From Apus apus (Eukaryota > Chordata > Aves > Apodiformes > Apodidae), in assembly GCF_020740795.1 (NCBI RefSeq), contig NC_067283.1, forward strand, positions 7,715,659 through 7,779,658: a DNA stretch of 64,000 nt. Reading direction: 5' to 3'. The translations under genes were made by a program, and so were the position numbers. Shown one piece after another: positions 13,638-26,000 of the stretch. Below the pieces are notes generated by a model. The model did not search any database. It saw nothing but the letters and a program-made list of their open reading frames with translations, and was not told where the DNA came from. Numbering within the stretch: position 1 is the stretch's first letter; every line of letters begins with the position of its first letter.

Positions 13638-15017
13638 AGATGTCTGCTCTACAGTGAGATTATCATGTCTTAGAGTCTGTGGAGTGACTGATGAGATCTG
13701 CCTTGACTAGAACGTGAGCCCATAGTGTAACACCGAGGAGACAGCTCCTCTGTAGCTACCCACTGCTAGGCAGATGAGGTCTGCACTAAATACCTGTCCC
13801 AGCAAATTCAGTCAGTCTGAGCCCCAGGAGTTTTGAGTCAAACCACATGAAAAAGGTGAATGGGCCTTAAATTGACAATTTGGGATCCCTCTGCTTACAT
13901 TTCAGCAGTACTGATGTCGATAGAAGGTTGGTCATTTCACTGAGTAATTCAGTATGGGCTCTGCAGATCTTATATTGGGGAGAAAAGCAGCTGGGTATCC
14001 AAGCACTACAAATCAGTTTAAACTTACCTTGGTATATGGAGTGGCTACAACTAAGAATTTAGCTGACTATCTTTGAGCTGTCAGCTGCTCTGGAACAGCA
14101 GAGAGATTGCTGTCCTTTAGAAAGAATTCTGCAGCTGCTGAGTGCCTAAAGCAATTCAGGGACCTGTCACAGGCTTTCCTTGTGGCAGCCGTGACTGAAG
14201 TCTCCCTGCAGAAGGGAAGGAAGTGAACTTACTTTCCTCTTTTAGTATGGATGTAATCAGCATCATTACCTAAGGGAACTGAGCTGTAAATCTTATGTCG
14301 ACTTCAAGGTTAGTATCACCCAGAGGACTTCCCAGGGAGAGACGAGTTCACTGTGATGAGGTGTTTCGACTCACTGCTGTTGTGTTACTTTTGACTATGC
14401 AGCCCAGCAACTACACCAGCTGTTACTCTGGTGCCCATTTCCCACCTGTGCGCCCTTATGAAGGTGATTTTGAAGACAGTTTGCCCTGAAAATCCGTGTC
14501 AGAGTAGGGGCTGAAAGGTAGCAATGGGGAGCAGAGTGTTAAACTCAGTGCTCCTTGGCCATTGTAATCCCAAACCCAAAGGAGAGGCTGGGTTTCATGA
14601 GAAAGCATGAGATTCCTCTAATCTGAAGCCTGGCCCTGATGCATATGTCTGCACATGGAGGCTCACCACTGTGAGCCAAATCATGTAAACTTCTACTTTT
14701 ATATGATGAGATTTACAGATGCAAGGTTCATGTGAATAAACAGCTTGTAAAGGCACTTGCAACTACATGCAGGGGCAGCAGGTCTCTTTGCAGACCTGCT
14801 GGCTTTTGTTACCAAATTTAGGTGAGCAATAAACTTCAGCATGGCTTTTGTACAACGTTTTTGATGTAACTCCATGACTTTTTCCACTGTCTCCAACTGA
14901 GATGCTGACTGTGCACCTTGAGATCTTGGACTATTGGCTTTGCTCTCTCTAAAGGAAGTTTAACATCCTACAGTTAGGCTGAAAAATGGGTAGTGTGCAT
15001 GTTTCCCTGTACCCTCC

Positions 15018-15057
15018 TAAGTTCAATTTCTGCTTTATAAGTTCAATTTCTACTATA
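15018..15057. repeat. 20-bp tandem duplication
   Basis: The unit TAAGTTCAATTTCTGCTTTA (15018-15037) is followed directly by TAAGTTCAATTTCTACTATA (15038-15057), with two mismatches. Such short direct duplications usually come from replication slippage. Confidence 0.9.
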
Positions 15058-17113
15058 TAATGCAAGCTAATAAGACTAGAAACTGCTTTTGTAGAAAATC
15101 AGATAATAGCTTCTTTCTAGATTGTGTCTTCGTATAATAACTTTGGTGGAATTTCATCACAAGACTGATGGGGCCATGGCTCTTTGAAGAGAATGGGTAA
15201 TGGAGCAGTGAGAAAAGGCCCTGCCATAATTTAATTAGGAATAAAATACCTTATATGTTAACTTGCAGGAAAAAGATTTGCAATGTAACACATTTCCTGC
15301 TTTCTTTCCTATTACTTTTTAGCATGCTAACTAATAACCTGTAATATGTAATTATAATAATTAGAATTCCAGTATATACTGGGCATGAAAGTAATTTAAA
15401 ACAAGCAGAGCTGCATGATGACAAAAAGAAGTCTTAACTTTCATAACAAAATATAGTTCTAGCAGTCATCACACAAATGTTTGTGTGAGTCCAAAGGAAA
15501 GACTAAGATCACATATTAGTGGAGTTAGCTCTATCCTGAGAAGATTCTGTTTATTTCTACTACTTATTGATGATACAGTGCCAAACAAATGTATCTTTCA
15601 CCTAAATCACTGTCTTGTGAAAGCGCCTGTTGCCTCCTCCTATTCAAAAAGCAAACGGTCTAGTGTGGAGAATGTTTACCCAGGTCCCATTTCTTGCTTT
15701 GCCAAGGATGTCTTCAGAGGTGGGAGCAGCCTTTTAGTCTTCCTGGCCTGCTGGGCTCAAGAAGGATTTGAATACTTGGCCCTTGGACTTCTGATAGGCC
15801 TGGTGTCATCTAGTTGTCCCATGCAATGCCTGGGGAAAGCAAGTGTCTAGGAAGGGACTTCACAACCCAGGAAGGAAGGTGTCTGCAGCAGCCAGCAAAA
15901 GATGCAGCTGACAGATGTGTTTCTTAAATCCTGCTCTCTCCACAGCTCAAGCACGTAATGCATCACTTTTCCTCCATTGAGGATGAAGTCTTGGGCTCTA
16001 TTCTTTCCTTGAGAAATACAGCCAAGATCAATACTGCCTTACAAAGGACAGACTGCAGTAGTGGCAAGGCTTATGGATCACACATCCATTGTGGTGGGTA
16101 ATTCAGTAGCCATAAGGCACCAACCTCACCTTCAAGCACATTAAAGCCTTTAATACCCACTATCTACAGAGGGTAATGAGCAAGCAAGCCAGCAGCCTCC
16201 TATTTATCCTCAACTACTGCAAGGAAGTGCCTAAACCAAAAGCTGCTTGAGCCATGCTTTGGGGTCTGGAGAACCTTAATTCAAAATGCAATGGGAGTGC
16301 TGCAAATGAGAGTGGCTTTCTTGCTTCCCAGCCCTCCCTTCCCAAAAAGGAATCATATACAAAACACAGGTTCATCTTTACTCTCAAGGAAGGAGACGAC
16401 CCATAATGATCTATGATAAAAGAAAGCTGAACTCAGGCCCCCTGGATCCTGGTGGAGTGCTTTAAGAAGCTAGTTATTTCTGAAAGATGGAGACCACACA
16501 TCCAAATCAAGCCAAGTTTTGAAGGAATAAAACAACTGATGCTTGGTTTTTTTTGTAGACCATACTCAATAGATGCTCATCAGCCCAGGGTGTGAGAGGC
16601 AGAGGAACAAGCACAACCCTCTATGTGTTCTCCAGGCAGTTCTGATGCTTGTCCTACAGAGAACTTGAGACACTTTGCAAGTTTTAACATTCAAATTGAA
16701 GGTGTTCAGTCATTCACTACCTCTAGGATGAGGTGGGAGAGCAGCAGTGAGTGCTGAGGCTTTCATGGGATCTCGTCCTGGGTGTCTCCCTCTCTAACAG
16801 GGGAAAAAAGCATTTCTGAGGGTAAATACATGGAAAATTGCAGGAAGCACAGTTAGATATGGTGGTAATTGGAGTGTTGTCTCAATTGGGCAGAATCAGA
16901 CTCCAGGCAAATCTATCTGCCAGAAAAAAAACAATTTGAAGGAAAAACCAACTCAAAATCATGAAGAAAACAGAATTAGAGTGGAGAAAATTCTAGTCTG
17001 CTACTTCCCAGATCTTATAAATAGAACAAGCCAATAAAACGCTCCACTGAAATGGTATTACCTTCTTACCAAACAAACAGAAAAGAAAGTGCTTTTTAGA
17101 TACAAACTGAATT

Positions 17114-17186
17114 AAAAAAAAAAAAAAAAGAAAAAAGAAAAAAAAAGAAGAAAGAAGAAACAAAAGAAAAAAAAGGAAAAAAAAAA
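17114..17186. repeat. A-rich purine tract
   Basis: About 73 bases are almost only A with scattered G, after a pure A run of about 16. One C at 17161 is the only interruption. On the minus strand this is a polypyrimidine tract, which produces a spurious phenylalanine-rich open frame; it is not a gene. Confidence 0.95.
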
Positions 17187-18285
17187 GGTGCAGGAAGTCT
17201 AGGAAGAAAAACCTCTTGAATTTCAATTTTCTGCTAACACAAAAAAGGAAGTGACTGAATACTTGTAATCTCTATTTTTAAAAAAATCTATTTTTCATTC
17301 AGCGATCCTTTAGAGTAATAATTTGTAATAACAGGCATTAACCTAAAATCCAATTGCTATGTAAGTTTAACTTTCTTTTTCTGTACACTAGTAAACCTTT
17401 TCAGCATAAAGAACTTCCTGTTCAGTTGACATTTGACTTATTCAGTCGAGTTTACTGAGTTCACAGAAGTGCTGGACTTTGCACTCAGGCTGTTGCAGAT
17501 GACAGCTGAAAACTGCTTAGCTCTAAAACCTGAATTAACAACACTTCTTTTACATGAAACTTGAAAACTAGCCAAAGATGAACTGCATTTTAAATTTCCT
17601 ACTCAATCCACAAGGTAAGATTTGGAAGAATAAAGGCTTTGATTAGTCTTCAGAGGTCCAAATGGGTTGGACTTTGTCATGCAGGGCACTAGTAGCTCAG
17701 TACCAACTCAATATGCTGCAATTGTATCACCCACTGTAAGGGTCAAAATAATTCTCTGTCATTAGCATCCAGCAGGAATTAGTAACTTGAGAAGAAAGGA
17801 GCTAAATGCTGGCTGACATGCAGCTGATCCTTGAACTCAGTTTGTTAAAGGTATAGATTTAATCATACTGTCCACGTCTGGGTGCACATCTCTGTTCTTA
17901 CACATACATTGATCTGTTCCTTCCTAAAAGCTTTAGTGGGAACTGGCTATTTTTAACCAGATTGGATGCAGAATTAAGAGTCTCAGAGTTATAACAAGAT
18001 TCATGTAAATAGCCTGGGAGAGGTGGGATAGAGAGGAAGGGCTACAGCATGAAGCCAAGTTCTACTGGATAATCCAAATCAAGGACAGCTTTTATGAGCA
18101 TTCTAGCTGGAATAAATGCTTCACCTGAGCCTTGTCCTGTTTTGGAGACCAGAAAGCTCACTTTCTAAGAACCTGGTCTTCATTTCCTTAATGTTTTTTG
18201 TGGCTCTTCCCCTAGATTTCCTTCATGTTGTTCCTCATCTGGTAAACCTTGCTTGTGCTGTGTGATATGAGAGAAATACAAAGAC

Positions 18286-18346
18286 TTAGGGTTGGATCTA
18301 GATGACATTAAAGGTCCCTTCCAAGACAAACCATTCTATGATTTTT
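18286..18346 (+). mobile_element. CR1 3' end fragment
   Basis: A sense-strand CR1 terminus of about 60 bases: 'gggttggatctagatgacat', then 'taaaggtcccttccaagaca' and 'aaccattctatgatttt'. It is strongly 5'-truncated, as most CR1 copies are. Confidence 0.85.
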
Positions 18347-21300
18347 AATTATCATGGAAGAGGAGAAATGTAACCCTCTATAGATGGGCCAAGATGAACT
18401 GTCGGGAGAAAAAGAAGGGAGGAAAAAAACCGGAACAACCTAATAAAAACCAGTCTGGAGGTAAATTCACATGGTGAGGTTTTTTTCCAGTGAGCTTCAC
18501 TTCTCTGCTTTTGCTTCAGCATATGTTTGTTTTTCATAATGGCATGTTTTTGTAATTTCTAATGTTGAGTTGAAGATCTCTGTTTTCAAGAACTTGGTGT
18601 GGCCCTCAGTGTCAAATGGGTGTTTTCATTTACTGCATTCAACATTTCAAAACAAGTAATAAGAGCAGTTGCTTTGCTGGTTAGAACACTGAAGAACTGT
18701 ATGTGCTGAGTAACTCTTGATAGTCTTTGACCACAACACCTGAGCCAGTGGTGCACACTACTGATTCAGATGGGTATTCACAGCATTTGAATATTCTTTG
18801 AATCACATCTGCACTGGACACAGCATATGTAGAAATCCTGATGCTTCCTTTCTTTTACCATCCCATAGACCTATCCCTAAATGGCCTTATCAGAAGCTTT
18901 TCCTGAAAAGAGCAGAAGTCCAGGCCAAGTGACTTTAAAAAAACAGCTGGAATCTAGTTCTTTTGCAACAAACAAAAATGCACTAGCAATGATTGCTAAT
19001 GCTGGGTCCTGTTTCTGTCTTTTAACAAAGAACATGTGAGTTTTGTATTTATAACAACTATCTTAATAACATACCTCCCAATCAGTCCCTACACTGATTA
19101 ATTCTAAATGTAACCCGTCAGCAAGAACACCCCAGTGGCTTAATTTTTTTGTCAAATTAAAAGTGTGTGTGTGTTGCTACAGAGCCACCCACGTGTAGTC
19201 AGAGGTTAATGTGTAGGGCTTGACTCTAATGCTGCAGTAAATTGTTTTTATTTTTTTAATTGTGAATAATTCATCACTAAAAGGATCAACCTAATTTCCT
19301 CCCTCCCCTTCCCAGACAGACTGTAATTAAGAGAGACTACATTCCTTATGAGGTTTTACAACTTTAAGTACATAAGCTACACTTGTGTCTTTGGTTTAAA
19401 AGACTGGACGGTGTCCTTTTAATAGTAATTAGAATTAGGTAGTGTCTGCTTGTATTGCAAGCTTTTTCATCTTATTGATGGATTCTTTTGAGTTTCTATA
19501 AAGCATCATAGTGCAAATTATTCCTCATTCATCTCTGATATGGAGGTGGGGGAGAGCCTAGACAGAGTCTATGTTTCAAAGAAACTGGCTGTTAAATATT
19601 GATCCATTTAAGTTAACAAGAGCCTCCTTGTCAAGTTTTTTTCTAAGTTCCTATACTTTTTCTTAGGAGTTCATAGAAAAGTACTTACTTCTGTAAATGA
19701 TTTGATAAAGACACCAGAAACAGCTTGCAGGAGGGAAAAAATAATGAGAAACCTTATACCTGCACAGCAACACAAGATTAATTCTGGTAGTGACTACAGC
19801 AATGATTGCTTCATTTGCTGCCCTTGATGCAGGGAGAATCTGTCATCTCAAAGGTTTTTTCCTTGCTCTCTACGCATGCTCCTGAATGTACCTGCTGTGA
19901 GATACCCCACTTGTCTTCCCAGGCAACTAAAAGCTGTTCCCATACAGCAATGCCACAGGTCTCTACCTCTGGAGAGATAACATAGCCTGCTTTAGAACAA
20001 AACAAAACAAAAACCCAAACCAACCAAGCGAAAAATGAACCCCAGCTAAAGCACAACAGAGGCTGAAATGTCCTGTTAAATAGAATATATATTAAGGTGT
20101 ATTTTCAGGTTTTGCACTTCAAGGGGGCTTTCAACTTTAATAGTTTTTGTAGATGCCTGATAGTCCTTGGCAACAGGCTTTATAGACACTAATAGCTTAG
20201 AATTAATTGGGGGTGCCTGAAGATGCCACCTTTTTGTGTTGACGGAAAGGCTGACCTAAGACACACCCAATCTAAGAGCTGATTGTAGGTTTTTGGGGGC
20301 CATAGACCTGACCCAACCACTAGGCCCTTTCCTGAATTTGCTTCAGTTGAATGTCCTGCTGTAACTTTCTGCTCACAGGTGGGAAGCACTGGGATGAGAT
20401 AGGGATTGCAGTGGAAGAGCAGAGGAGGGGAAGAACCCAGGTAGATAGTCAGGCCAGGTGAGTCTGAAGGATGGGCTCTGAGGATTGGCTGAAGGAGAAC
20501 ACGCTCAGAGACACCTTTCACCTAAGTTCAGATTGTGACTGATATGCAGCTACATGCAGGCTGCAGTAGGAAAATACAGACCATAAGATACACAAAGGTG
20601 TTATGTTTGGTGGATGACCGGGTAAATCTTGCGACCACAAGCTGTGCAGGAATTCTTCTGAGGCCAGTCCTGAGACTGGAGCTACAGAAGGCCTTGTGAA
20701 AAATGAGCCATACAGTGTAAAAAGATTTTGGCTGGTGTAAAACCTGGCTCATCTCCACCTGCCTTTTACAGTCTACTTTTGAGGTCAAATTTGACATCGC
20801 AAGACAGAGCAGGAGCTGCAGTGCTATGTTACAGGCTTCCTGATCCCATCTTCTTGCACAGCAGAGCCACCATCCTGCTCTTCTGAATGCCTCCTCGCGT
20901 CAGACAAGAAAACTTACCCCAAACTATGTATTCAAGCCTAAATACTGCCCTCTGGTGCACTTCTGCTGGTGAGGGAAGAAAGTCTTGATAATACTTTATG
21001 TTTCTGTACAAAATGAATGCACCCCATTTACTCCTGATTTTCTGGCCATCGGGTTGCAGCAGTCTTCACTAGCTTTCAGCAGATGGACTTGTTTTGCAAA
21101 GCAGAACATGGATATTAGGGAGGTCTGTAGTATTTCAGTTATGGTTGCCAACAACTATCTCTATCTTTGTGTTCTCCCAGTGTCTGGGTTTTTGTTGTGT
21201 TGCTTTTTAAAGTCTCAGTGGTAAGCAATACCTTCTCTTGTTGCTGCTTTACAGATTGTGTGTGTGCATGTGGATTCAACAACACCTCTTGTGATAGTTA

Positions 21301-21889
21301 TAAGATAAATTATGTCCAAGCCAATGATACCTGCACTGAAAGTGCAAGGTAAAGTGCTTAAGAAACGGTAGCTAGAAGATGGAGTGGATTCCTGAGCAGT
21401 CCCTCCAAACATTATGTGACATTTCAATCATTTTAGTTGCTGCATGTGCCTGCTACAGTGTTCTCTAGAAAGAAGTTTTTTAGGATCTTTGAATTCTTCA
21501 GAGCTTGTGGTGGCCACACATAAGTCACAACTGTCCCAAACCAACCTGATCAACCCTCCATCACTAAAGAGAGATACCACAAAAGAGGAACACAGATTAA
21601 ATACTTCTGTGCAATACTCACTGGCTAATGACACCTTCACCACCTTATTTCTGCTTCTGTACACCTGACTGTGGTTTTCAAATTCTGGAGTTCAAAATAT
21701 TTCAACTTCAAATTCCTTGCTTTGTTCTTTTGGCTTGCAGAAATTAGAGGTTTGAATGATGGGTCTTGGCAGATGACATGGAGCCTTTACATGGAGTTAT
21801 CAGGGTTTTTTTGCTGATTAACAAATGGGCAAAGGCACATGTGGCAATATTCTACCCATGAAGTCAAATGGGAGTATTTTACAGCAATT

Positions 21890-22833
21890 TACAGCTATTT
21901 GACATCTTTGTCCTTGACATGGACAGTGTCTTTGAGTGCTCCCTCAGCAGTTTTGCCAATGACACCAAACTGTGTGGGGAGGTCAAAATGCTGGAGGGAA
22001 GGGATATGCCATCCAGAGGGACCTTGATAGGCTTGAGAAGTGGGCTTGTACAAACTGCATGAAGTTTAACAAGGCCAGGTGCAAGGTCCTGCATCTGGGT
22101 TAGGGCAATCCCAAGCACAAATACAGGCTGATGGAGAATGGATAGAAAACAGCCCAGAGGAGAAGGACTTAGGGGTGATGATGGGCAAGAAGCTCAACAT
22201 GAGCCAGCAGTGTGTGCTTGCAGACAGGAAAGCCAGCTGTGTCCTGGGCTGCATCAAAAAGTGTGGCCAGCAGGGCCAGGGTGGTGATTCTCCCCCTTTA
22301 CTCAGCTCTTGTGAGACCCACCTGGAGTACGGTGTCAGATTCTGAAGATTCAACATAAGAAGGACATGGAACTATCAGATTGAGTCCAGAGGAGGATCAT
22401 GAGGATGATCCAAGGGCTGGAGCAGCTCCACTAAGGACACAGGCTGTTGGGGCTGTTCAGCCTGGGAGGAAGAGAAGGCTCTGAGGAGACCTTCTAGCAG
22501 CCTTCCAGTACCTGAAGGGGTACAGGAAGGCTGAGGAGTGACTTTTTACAAGGGCTTATAGTAAGAAAACAAGGTACAATGGATTAAAACCGGAGAAGGG
22601 GAGATTCAGGTTAGATCTTAGGAAGAAATTCTTTAGTGTGAGGGTGGTGAGACACTGGAACAGGTTGCCCAGGGAAGCTGGGGATGCCCCATCCCTGGAA
22701 GTGTTCAAGGCCAGGTTGGACGGGGCTCTGAGCAACTTGATCTAGTGGGAGGTGTCCCTGCCCATGGCAGAGGGTTTGGAACTAGATGATCATAAAAGTC
22801 CCTTCCCACTTAAACCATTCTATGGTTCTATGA
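21890..22833 (+). mobile_element. CR1 retrotransposon with RT remnant
   Basis: This is the longest CR1 copy in the window, about 945 bases, on the sense strand. Its 5' part encodes the end of the reverse-transcriptase palm: the frame reads LFDIFVLDMDSVFECSLSSF then A-N-D-TKLCG, corresponding to the F-A-D-D catalytic motif with the first aspartate changed to asparagine (codons 21952-21963). After a frameshift, a second open stretch (about 22079-22345) reads NSPEEKDLGVMMGKKLNMSQ and LGCIKKC, again typical CR1 ORF2. The 3' part has 'gacactggaacaggttgccc', 'ggaagtgttcaaggccaggt', 'gatctagtgggaggtgtccc' and the terminal 'ccattctatggttctatga'. Frameshifts, an in-frame stop and the altered active site show that the copy is dead. 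Confidence 0.95.
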
Positions 22834-22942
22834 ATTGTATGGGCTTAGAGTTTTGTATTGAAAATAGTTTTTAAAAATTTAATTTTTGAACTTTCTCTTC
22901 CAAGTCAAGAACTGGAAGGTAAAGGGATGGTGAAGTTCCTTT

Positions 22943-23034
22943 GAACCAGAACAGGCTGCCCAGAGAGAGGTGTGGGGGACTGGCTGTCTCCTGGCGGGCT
23001 GTGGTACAGACACACTGGAGGGACCTGCTGAAAG
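22943..23034 (+). mobile_element. Second, diverged CR1 fragment
   Basis: About 110 bases after the end of the larger CR1 copy, the sequence 'gaaccagaacaggctgccca' followed by 'gagagaggtgtgggggactg' and 'cactggagggacctgctgaa' resembles the CR1 region coding for the C-terminal end of ORF2, in a different and more diverged subfamily form. The usual 3' tail is missing. It is a separate old insertion, or a rearranged piece of one, in the same orientation. Confidence 0.65.
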
Positions 23035-26000
23035 CTGGTGGGTTATATGTTGCTCATCCTCTACCTTGACTACCACTGCAAGCTGACAGAATAAACAGTT
23101 AAAAATGCAATTCAGAAGCTGCTCTTTGGTTCCTTCAGAAGCCTAATGCATGTCTTCATAAAAGCACCAGATCTTAGGTAGTGAAAACTGACGGCTCAGC
23201 ACTTCATAAGGTCATTCAGGCTGGGTGTCCAAGACATGAAGCATTCAGAGGAACCCATCTGGTTTCTAGAATCCTGGCTTAAAACATACTTTTGCTGTTC
23301 CTTTTCCATCTAAGCAAGCGCTTTAGTTGCCTCAGGGATACTGTGCATTTGTGTTGCACATCCTCCATGCTAAAAAGTAGTTCACAGTGAACAAAAAGGA
23401 AAACTAAGGCTGCTTGGGGATTTTCCATCAAAATTGACTGTTGAAAAAAAGTTTTGTTTTCAACTCAGTAAGGGCAGTGTTGATTTCCTCACTGCCTCAA
23501 AGAATAAAAGCAACACTATTTTAAGGGTGTGTGGGAAGACTTAATATTTTTGATGGAAAGTGTTAATGTTCTAATTTAAAAATATTACTGTGTCTTATGA
23601 AAATTCTAATTTGGTGGATCCAAGTCTCCTTATCCTTCTCTTATGTTCAGCATCCACAGAGGGACTGCAGACCCCATGCTGAGTTTCTGCTGCTTCAAAA
23701 GACAACTACTTCACAACATGTCAGATGAAGAGCAACTGAGGAGTCCAGGGAAATGGATTTGAATTACTGCTCCCATGAGTAACTCTGCAACAATCTTTCA
23801 ACTACTTTTCACTTTTTTTGGACACACTATGGATCTTGAACCTTTAATGAATTTTTAATTATTTTTTTTCCCCCTGAAAATCTTGATTTGCTTTTCTTTT
23901 TTTGTTTTTCTCTTTCAAACACCTTCCGTTCCAAGCAAAGAATCTCCCTTCAGTTCATTCTAAAAATGAAGTTTCTCTAAAGATGTAGTTAGTGAAGATT
24001 TGTTTTTAAAATTTGTGTGGAGTTTGTAGACTGTCTGGCAGCTGTCAAAAATGACCTGAAGTTTCAAAACATGGAAGTGGTGACCATCCAAGGGCAAGAG
24101 ATGCTCTTCAAGCCTATCCCCGAACTCGTGCATGGCCAAAACGTTGCACCATCTTGTGGTCAGCAGGATTATGGCATCACTGCAGAAAGCCCTCACCCTC
24201 ATGAAGGTAGTGCTGGAGCTTTATTTAGATAGATACCCTTCATTTTCAATACAGATAGACCATTTTTTAATCTGTTTCAAACAGCTTGCTTCTTCTTCAA
24301 ACGTGATGTTTGAGTAAAATTATTTCCCATTGATTTATTAAATTAAAAGGCCTCATGTAGCCTTAATCTAGCCATAAGAACATCTGATGGTAGTTTATGG
24401 GATGATTTTTCTTATGTTTATAATCTGTATAAATTATGCAATATTTTTGTAACATGTCATATATTATGATGTGATTTAATATCTCATATATATTCTTGTG
24501 CCTGAAAGTAAAGTGGAGAGATATTTTTGAAAGGCCATTAAGTATAAATAAATTAGAGTGAGATCTAGAGTAGTACTGATGAATCATATTCCTTGATAAG
24601 GAGACCTCGTAGACTAAATGGGGTGAGTAAATTATTACTTAATAATGCCATGCTTAAAACATTCCTAATAGGGCATTCACCTGGGAGTGTTCATACATCT
24701 GGCCAAAGGACTGCTCACCCAGCAGCTGTGTAATATAAAACACAAGGCAGTTCCAGAAGCAGGCACAAGCCCCAGGAACACTAAGAAAAAGCCCTTATCA
24801 CCAGACTGTAGATGATTATCACTTCGGACATTTGCTCTCCAGCTTTATAAACCCTTGTTCTTTACTGGCCAAGTTCATAGCTTTCAAGGGATGCAGGTTG
24901 AGGGCCTCAGCTGGGGCTTCCTGAGCATCCCTGGTGCCCAGTGAATTTAGAAGCCTGTGAGATCTACCAAACAGAAAAGTGAAGTTGGCTGTATTCTAAC
25001 TAACTTGGGTGTTTCACTTCCACTGAAGTCCTTTACCACATTTAGTGCATTGTCTTTGCTCCAGGGGTTTCAGAGCAGCTGCTTGGCTGAGCTGCAGATG
25101 GAAGAAAATGTGGATGATCCAAGGAACTGAAAGGACTCAGTGGATCAGCAATTGAGCCAAAAGCAAAGCTTGGATCCTTGATTCCAGCTCAAGGTTTTGA
25201 GCTACCACTTCCTCCTCAATAATGTCAATGAGAAGAGGTAAGTAGGCAGGGGAAGGCAGGGGGAGTATTGTGGGTAAGCATGGGGGTCCAGCATCTGTGG
25301 AATTAATCACTACTTTTGCTTTTTAAGTTCCCTTTTGCCATCTCATCTTGCAAAGAACAACAGGCCAAGTAAAAAAAGAGCTGGAAAATGTAACAGGAGA
25401 CAGAATAGGCTTGATCAAGGTGGGAGCTGCTGTGAGCACACTAGGAAGAGAACGGTACCAGAAAAGCATGGAGTTTTTTGGCTCTCACATACCTCTCAAG
25501 ATTCTCACTGGGCCAAATTCTTTCAGGAATGGTTTTGCCCCAGTCAGCACTGCAGCCTGCAGGGGCCAGCAGAGGTGCTGTGAACTAGCTCTGAATTCGC
25601 TCAGTTCAGTACTGAAATTTGTCCTTCTCATGGGGAGAACATTGGACCAAGCTGGGCTCTGTGCTGGTAGTGTCAGCTTGGGTATTCACCCTAAGTTACA
25701 GCCAGCATGTGTATGTCCTCATACCATCTGCTGAGCAAAGATTCCTCATCATGATCAAGGTTTCTGGGGACTTGGAACACCTCCTTTTCCTTGCCTACTC
25801 ACAGAGCCTGGAAGTTCATAGAGATGGCTCTGTTCTGAGGAGGCCTAATATTCACAGCAGTGTTACTCTGCACAGGCATTTTCCCCATCATTACATTAGC
25901 TTTGACTAACCTCCACTGCTGGTAGCAATGAAAGGAAAGCAAGAGTGGAGACTGCCTCTTTGCAATTTCCCTGCAGAGCCACCAAACTCAGTGTGGACAG

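Noticed and set aside
16993..17226. 77-codon minus-strand frame rich in phenylalanine and leucine, resembling membrane segments
   Set aside because: It is the complement of the A-rich tract at 17114-17186.
24017..24232. Stretch open on both strands for about 70 codons
   Set aside because: The + frame starts at GTG, no domain is recognised, and mirror-open frames usually mean composition. Kept only as something a translated search could settle.
25348..25734. 128-codon + frame starting at a non-ATG codon
   Set aside because: No family recognised, no splice context or repeat relation, and an overlapping frame is also open. Length is within chance for this amount of sequence.
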